Of a stretch of 64,000 bases of DNA, positions 59,806 to 64,000 are shown piece by piece. A program made the position numbers and the translations under genes. How positions within the stretch are numbered: the stretch's first letter is position 1; the number at the start of each line of letters is the position of its first letter. Below the pieces are notes generated by a model. The model worked only from the letters and a program-made list of their open reading frames with translations, was not told the origin of the DNA and did no database searches. The DNA is taken from positions 17,926 to 81,925 of the forward strand of contig JAQWMQ010000017.1 in NCBI GenBank assembly GCA_029246705.1, given 5' to 3'. The stretch comes from Phycisphaerales bacterium (lineage in GTDB: Bacteria; Planctomycetota; Phycisphaerae; Phycisphaerales; SM1A02).

Positions 59806-61308
59806 ATGACAGCGAAGAGACTGCCTTCGTGTCTTCTGATGACGACGTTGTCCTGCCTGGGTTCCCTGACCTGCCAGGCCGACACCATCGCCGTCCCCGG
59901 TGACCACCCGACGATCCAGCAGGCGATCAACGCCGCCGCAAGCGGCGACGTCATCACCGTCGATGCGGGCACCTACGTGGAGCGTCTTGATCCGAACGGC
60001 AAGGCGATCACCGTCCGCGGAACCGTCGACGGTTCGGGCGACCCGATCACCATCGTCGACGGGAACGCCGGCGGGTCGGTCATCACGATCGACAGCAACG
60101 AAACGATGAACTCGACCGTCTTCGAGAACCTGGTGATCCGCAATGGAACCGGCACCTCGGTCTTCGGGCAGACCCAGGGCGGCGGGATCTTCGTCGACTT
60201 CGGTGACGGGGCGACGTTCGAGAACTGCCACGTCCTGGACAACGTGGCCGACAAGGGCGGCGGCCTCTTCTGCATGGGCGTGACCCGCTGCGAGGGCTGC
60301 ACCTTCACCGGGAACCGGTGTCTCTGGGACTTCCCGTTCAACGGATCCGCGATCCTCAAGGGCGATGCCTTCGGCCAGTTCCTCATCCTCGAGGGCTGCA
60401 CCGTGACCGGCAACCACGCGCCCGGGCCGGACACCTGGGCGGTCTACAGCCACTACGCAAAGACCATCGGGGTGGGCAACTCGACGATCTGCGGCAACGA
60501 GGCGCTCGAGTGCAACACCTGCAGTGGCTCCAGCAACTACGTGGCCGACGACTGCCCCATCGACTGCGATCCGGCGGACGACACCATCACCAACAACGAT
60601 TCCCTCGCCGTCAATGAACGCGGCAACCGCTGCGAATGCGTGAAGGACTGGGGTTCCTGCGGGTCCGATGCCGGTCAGTGGGCGGTGACCTACGACCTTT
60701 CCGAGGGTTCAACCTCGAACCGAGAGGTCACTGTGAACTGCGTCACCTACGGCTCCGCGAACGACAGCGGGTCGGTCAACGGGCGCATCGAACTCTGGCG
60801 CGACATCGACGGTGGCGCTCCGGTGCACCCGGACGTTGATCTCGAGCTTCTGGGCACCTGCACCATCAGCATCCTCGACAACATCGATCAACACGTCGCG
60901 ATCTTCGACCCCCCCGTCACCATTCCGGCGAACACGAACCTCGTGGTCACCATGTACGCGACCTTCTCGGATGGCTATCTCTCGGTCGGCGGCAACTCGA
61001 GCCCTTCCGCGAGCGCCACGTGGTACCGCGACGACCAGGGCTTCTGCTCCACGGAGTTCAGGGACCTCGACGTCTTCGGCTACCCGGACTTCAACTGGGT
61101 GACGGAACTCAGCATCGAACTCGGTGCGTCACCCTGCATCGGCGACATCAATGGGGATGGCATCGTGAACGGCTCCGACCTGTCCCAGGTCCTTGGTTTC
61201 TGGGGCCCTTGCTCGAACGAAACGTGCCCAGCGGATCTCAACGGCGACGGATCGGTGACCGGCGCTGATCTCAGCATCATTCTTGGGTACTGGGGCACCT
61301 GCCCGTAA
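59806..61308 (+). CDS. Secreted parallel beta-helix protein with dockerin-like tail
   Basis: A 500-residue exported protein. After the signal peptide (ending SLTCQADT) a right-handed parallel beta-helix begins with TIAVPGDHPTIQQAINAAAS, the standard opening of pectate-lyase-like and right-handed helix proteins, followed by GGSVITIDSNETMNSTVFEN-type rungs to about residue 230. A C-terminal beta-sandwich (about 280-440; DAGQWAVTYDLSEGSTSNRE) precedes the duplicated dockerin-like tail (GDINGDGIVNGSDLSQVLGF then WGPC). It lies between the two DHOR mosaic genes on the same strand. Function unknown; carbohydrate binding or adhesion is plausible. Confidence 0.8.
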   Translation: MTAKRLPSCLLMTTLSCLGSLTCQADTIAVPGDHPTIQQAINAAASGDVITVDAGTYVERLDPNGKAITVRGTVDGSGDPITIVDGNAGGSVITIDSNETMNSTVFENLVIRNGTGTSVFGQTQGGGIFVDFGDGATFENCHVLDNVADKGGGLFCMGVTRCEGCTFTGNRCLWDFPFNGSAILKGDAFGQFLILEGCTVTGNHAPGPDTWAVYSHYAKTIGVGNSTICGNEALECNTCSGSSNYVADDCPIDCDPADDTITNNDSLAVNERGNRCECVKDWGSCGSDAGQWAVTYDLSEGSTSNREVTVNCVTYGSANDSGSVNGRIELWRDIDGGAPVHPDVDLELLGTCTISILDNIDQHVAIFDPPVTIPANTNLVVTMYATFSDGYLSVGGNSSPSASATWYRDDQGFCSTEFRDLDVFGYPDFNWVTELSIELGASPCIGDINGDGIVNGSDLSQVLGFWGPCSNETCPADLNGDGSVTGADLSIILGYWGTCP

Positions 61309-61316
61309 AGGCCTAT

Positions 61317-61370
61317 TGCCCCCCAGGATTCAGAGGACAACTCGGCAGAGATGGCTTGGGGGGGGTTTTT
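61317..61370 (+). terminator. Probable intrinsic terminator after the beta-helix gene
   Basis: A run CCCCCC (61319-61324) can pair with GGGGGGGG (61358-61365), followed directly by TTTTT (61366-61370), with a long inner segment that could fold further. It starts about 10 bp after the stop codon. The G-run plus T-run favours termination, although the stem is G/C-only and the loop long. Confidence 0.55.
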
Positions 61371-61597
61371 GAAGATTCCGGAGTAGTTCTGAGATAAGCG
61401 TGGTTATTCTAGGACGGTGCTATCGGTTCACCCCGAAGCACGAACGGACGAAGGATGCCAGCCGGTGCAGGAGCGAGCCTTCCCATGCCTTGAAAAGGCT
61501 GCTCAAACACACCTGACCAACGGTCGAACCCTTCAACCTGCAGGATGAAGACGTACGGAAGACCGTGCCACAATTGAAGACAAAGAGAGATGCCGCG

Positions 61598-64000
61598 ATG
61601 AACAAGATCGTCACCACTGCTGCTGTAGTCGCATTCGTTTTCTGCTGGGCCACGCACGCGAATGCCGCCTCTGACGACAGGACGCTCCAACCGCGCGCGG
61701 GTGACCCCCTGCCGGGGTTGACGATGGAGCAACTCGAACGGTTCAATGCAGGTCGGGTTGCCTATGCCAGCGAGATCTCGGCGAACGAGGGCCACGGACC
61801 GATCTTCAATGCAGGAAGCTGTTTCACCTGCCATGGCGTCGATGGTGGTAACGGCATCGATGCCGTCGAGCAGTTCGGCATGTTCGATACCACGACCGGT
61901 TTCGACCCGATGGCCGATTTCGGCGGGCCCGTCCGCCAGACTGGTGCACTGCCGGGATGCGCGCATGAGGAGATCCCCGAAGGCCAGACCCTCGAAGACG
62001 GCACGGTGCTTCCGGTCGCGAACGTCACGGTCAACCGCCGCACGATCGGAACAATGGGCTTCGGCCTGGTGGAGGCGATCCTTGATGCCGACATCCTCGC
62101 CAACGAGGCGAACAACGCTGGCACCGTCAGTGGCCGTGCACACCGCGTCGATGCACTCGAGGAACCGGGAGTCGAACGTATCGGCCGCTTCGGCTGGAAG
62201 GCGCAGCTCCCGAGCGTCCTCAGTTTCAGTGCGGACGCCGCACGGAATGAACTTGGGCTCACCAACTGGCTCGTCGAAACGGAAAATCAACCGAATGACC
62301 TGCCGACCAGCGACAGCAACACCACGGGCTGCGACACACGCCCGGAACCTGAAGCCGGCCCGACCGACGCCTTCCTGAACCAGGTCGTCGACTTCCAGCG
62401 CTTCATGGCCCCCCCACCGCAGGCGCCACGTGCGAATCTCCCCGGCGAAGCGATCTTCACGTCGATCGGATGCGCACGCTGCCACGTGCCGGGATACACC
62501 ACTCCGGATGACCCGGCGCTCGAGGCGGCACTGCGCGGCGTGACGATCAAGCCGTACTCGGACTTCCTGCTGCACGACCTGGTCGAGGTCGATGCCGGGG
62601 GGAACATCCACCCTGACTGCCAGCCCGATGGGATCGGCGGCGTCAACATGAGCTTCGACCCGCACGAGATGCGCACGCCCGCCCTCTGGGGGCTCCGGGA
62701 TCGGGAGATCATGATGCACCGCGGCGACGCGGGGAACCGGATCCTCGTCGGAATCCTCGGCTTCGAGGGTGCGATCGATCACGCGGTGGCCGCGCATCGC
62801 AAGGAAGGCGACGACGCCCGTCTTGGCTACGAAGCCCTGCCCGAAGAGGAGAAGGACTCGCTGATCCAGTTCATGAGCTCGCTCGGCGGTTTCGATTTCG
62901 ACCTCGACGGCGATGGTGACGTCGACGAGGACGATCTGGAGCTTGCGCTTCAGTGCCTTGGTGTCCCGGTTGACCTCGAGGACCCCTGTCTGATCTGCGA
63001 CCTCAACAGCAACGGGGTCGTCGAAGCGGCCGAGGTCAACATGCTCTTCGAGCATCTCGACCTCTTCACGGACTGCAACAGCAACGGTCTCACCGACCAG
63101 CTCGACCTCCTGATGGGCTTCAGTTCAGATTCCGACGGCGACGACCTGCCGGACGAATGCGTCGACGAATGTCCTGACGTCAACACCCATTTCCAGGCTC
63201 CCGGTGGCGAGATCGAGGGAAACCAGACCCTGGAATCGACGATCGACGTCTCGGCCCCGAGCGGTGCGATCTCGTCACTGCGCGTGACCCTTCGCGACTT
63301 CCAGTTTCCCTGGGTCAACAAGCTGAACATCAAGCTCACCCACCGACGCCCCGGCGAGTCGGACACCACGGTCTTCCTTGGTGCCTTGGACGGATCCGTT
63401 TGGTTCGCGACCGGTACGTACGTCTTTCTTGACGACTTCGAGAACCTCTTCGGATGTCCTTCCGAGCCGACACTGAGCAGCAACTGCGCAATCACCGGCA
63501 ACAGCGTGCTCGAACGGGCGATCATCCGGGAGGGTCTCTTCCGGGTCTCCTTGAAGTCGATGACCCTCGAGCAGGCGTTCGCCGACGGCCGGAGCGCCGA
63601 GGGCGAGTGGATCCTCGAGGTCGAGAACACCGACGGTGAGTTCGAAGGCTGGCTCGGCGGCTGGTCGATCAGCTTCGCGACCCTCTCCGGGGACACCGAT
63701 GATGACGGCATCGCGGACTGCGAGGACGACTGCCCGAACGACTTCAACAATGACGCCGACGGCGACGGCGTCTGCGGAGACGTCGACCAGTGCGAAGGCC
63801 ACGACGACAACATCGACAGCGACGGTGACGACATCCCCGATGGCTGCGACGCCTGTCCCAACGATGCCGACAACGACGCCGACGGCGACGGCGTCTGCGG
63901 AGACGTCGACCAGTGCGAAGGCCACGACGACAACATCGACAGCGACGGTGACGGCACCCCCGATGGCTGCGATGCCTGTCCCAACGATGCCGACAACGAC
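61598..64000 (+). CDS. Secreted di-heme oxidoreductase (DHOR) mosaic protein, 3' partial
   Basis: The frame opens at ATG 61598 (AAGAGAG upstream) and stays open to the right edge (801 codons), so the C-terminus is missing. Signal peptide: IVTTAAVVAFVFCWATHANA. The DHOR domain has heme motifs CFTCH (about 75) and CARCH (about 291), FGWKAQLPSVLSFSADAARNE and DPHEMRTPALWGLRDREIMMH. It is a clear paralogue of the gene at 53058-59606, which has the matching DRHEIRTPALWGLRERELLM. It continues with an EF-hand-like part (about 430-500), a P-like beta-sandwich (about 534-698) and type-3-like Ca repeats in 123-bp tandem copies to the window end. The tail presumably carries a dockerin-like unit beyond the edge. 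Confidence 0.88.
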   Translation, partial: MNKIVTTAAVVAFVFCWATHANAASDDRTLQPRAGDPLPGLTMEQLERFNAGRVAYASEISANEGHGPIFNAGSCFTCHGVDGGNGIDAVEQFGMFDTTTGFDPMADFGGPVRQTGALPGCAHEEIPEGQTLEDGTVLPVANVTVNRRTIGTMGFGLVEAILDADILANEANNAGTVSGRAHRVDALEEPGVERIGRFGWKAQLPSVLSFSADAARNELGLTNWLVETENQPNDLPTSDSNTTGCDTRPEPEAGPTDAFLNQVVDFQRFMAPPPQAPRANLPGEAIFTSIGCARCHVPGYTTPDDPALEAALRGVTIKPYSDFLLHDLVEVDAGGNIHPDCQPDGIGGVNMSFDPHEMRTPALWGLRDREIMMHRGDAGNRILVGILGFEGAIDHAVAAHRKEGDDARLGYEALPEEEKDSLIQFMSSLGGFDFDLDGDGDVDEDDLELALQCLGVPVDLEDPCLICDLNSNGVVEAAEVNMLFEHLDLFTDCNSNGLTDQLDLLMGFSSDSDGDDLPDECVDECPDVNTHFQAPGGEIEGNQTLESTIDVSAPSGAISSLRVTLRDFQFPWVNKLNIKLTHRRPGESDTTVFLGALDGSVWFATGTYVFLDDFENLFGCPSEPTLSSNCAITGNSVLERAIIREGLFRVSLKSMTLEQAFADGRSAEGEWILEVENTDGEFEGWLGGWSISFATLSGDTDDDGIADCEDDCPNDFNNDADGDGVCGDVDQCEGHDDNIDSDGDDIPDGCDACPNDADNDADGDGVCGDVDQCEGHDDNIDSDGDGTPDGCDACPNDADND
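63752..64000 (+). repeat. 123-bp tandem repeat at the window end
   Basis: Two near-identical 123-bp (41-residue) units start at 63752 and 63875, each encoding a unit that begins DADGDGVCGDVDQCEGHDDN, continues with a DSDGD stretch and closes with a GCDACPNDADN end. A third begins at the window edge. Differences are few and mostly single bases, so the duplication looks recent; the array continues outside the window. Confidence 0.8.

Noticed and set aside
8031..61308. Cellulosome-type dockerin/cohesin system
   Set aside because: The tails are shorter than classical dockerins and carry a WG(A/P)C ending; no cohesin or scaffoldin is encoded in the window, so only dockerin-like is claimed.
53745..63055. 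Very long antisense open frames opposite the DHOR and beta-helix genes (up to about 700 codons)
   Set aside because: They are mirror frames of Asp/Gly-rich coding sequence in high-GC DNA. They lack signal peptides, ribosome-binding sites and recognisable domains, and are rich in Val/Arg/Gly as expected for shadows.
1..64000. CRISPR array, insertion sequence, integrase or prophage
   Set aside because: No regularly spaced repeats of CRISPR type, no transposase or integrase frame, and no terminal inverted repeats were seen. The tandem repeats found are inside coding sequence.

Overview
The window is high-GC DNA from what looks like a marine planctomycete of the class Phycisphaerae. The evidence is the protein families present. 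These include PVC-type secreted cytochromes with beta-propellers, DUF1592/DUF1552 and DUF1080 proteins, Tat-exported Gfo/Idh/MocA oxidoreductases, and many secreted proteins with a short duplicated dockerin-like tail of the type GDLxGDGxVxGADLxxLLGxWG. The class assignment is inferred from these families, not from a marker gene; the only RNA gene seen is a tRNA-Val(CAC).

Layout. 1-7.6 kb: a partial UbiD-family decarboxylase (probably the futalosine menaquinone type), a DUF2809 membrane protein, lipoprotein MltA, TatA, and a DUF2868/DUF3482 GTPase pair overlapping by 4 bp. 7.7 kb: tRNA-Val with its own terminator. 8-12.1 kb: a large LamG/beta-helix secreted protein and a lipoprotein with an internal duplication. 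12.3-13.9 kb: two small minus-strand genes encoding nitrile-hydratase-like-leader (NHLP) RiPP precursors with near-identical leaders and different Cys-rich cores, plus a small CCC-containing protein. 13.9-23.4 kb: CopA, DUF3500, phosphoglucomutase, a DUF481 outer-membrane protein, a C-type-lectin/dockerin protein, a tiny acidic-tailed membrane protein and a lipoprotein.

23.4-37.3 kb: seven minus-strand genes so tightly packed that they look like one 14-kb operon. In transcription order they are DUF1592 cytochrome, DUF1552, phosphopantetheinyl transferase, DUF1080, two giant PVC cytochromes each fused to a DUF1080 domain, and a DASS-type anion transporter. 37.5-47.7 kb: an M14 carboxypeptidase, sialate O-acetylesterase, GNAT protein, PQQ-type sugar dehydrogenase, a HExxH/Sel1 protein and a Tat-signal Gfo/Idh/MocA oxidoreductase. 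The DUF1080 proteins and the oxidoreductase together suggest a periplasmic carbohydrate-oxidation theme (3-keto-glycoside chemistry).

47.7-52.8 kb: a structured pyrimidine-rich leader with an intrinsic terminator, purE, a BI-1 family membrane protein, two zinc-ribbon membrane proteins, a small dockerin protein and a solitary DNA methyltransferase. 53-64 kb: two giant secreted di-heme oxidoreductase (DHOR) mosaic proteins flanking a beta-helix protein. The second DHOR gene runs off the right edge.

The most novel-looking items are the orphan NHLP precursor pair, the seven-gene operon with an embedded phosphopantetheinyl transferase, and the pair of DHOR mosaics with thrombospondin-type repeats.
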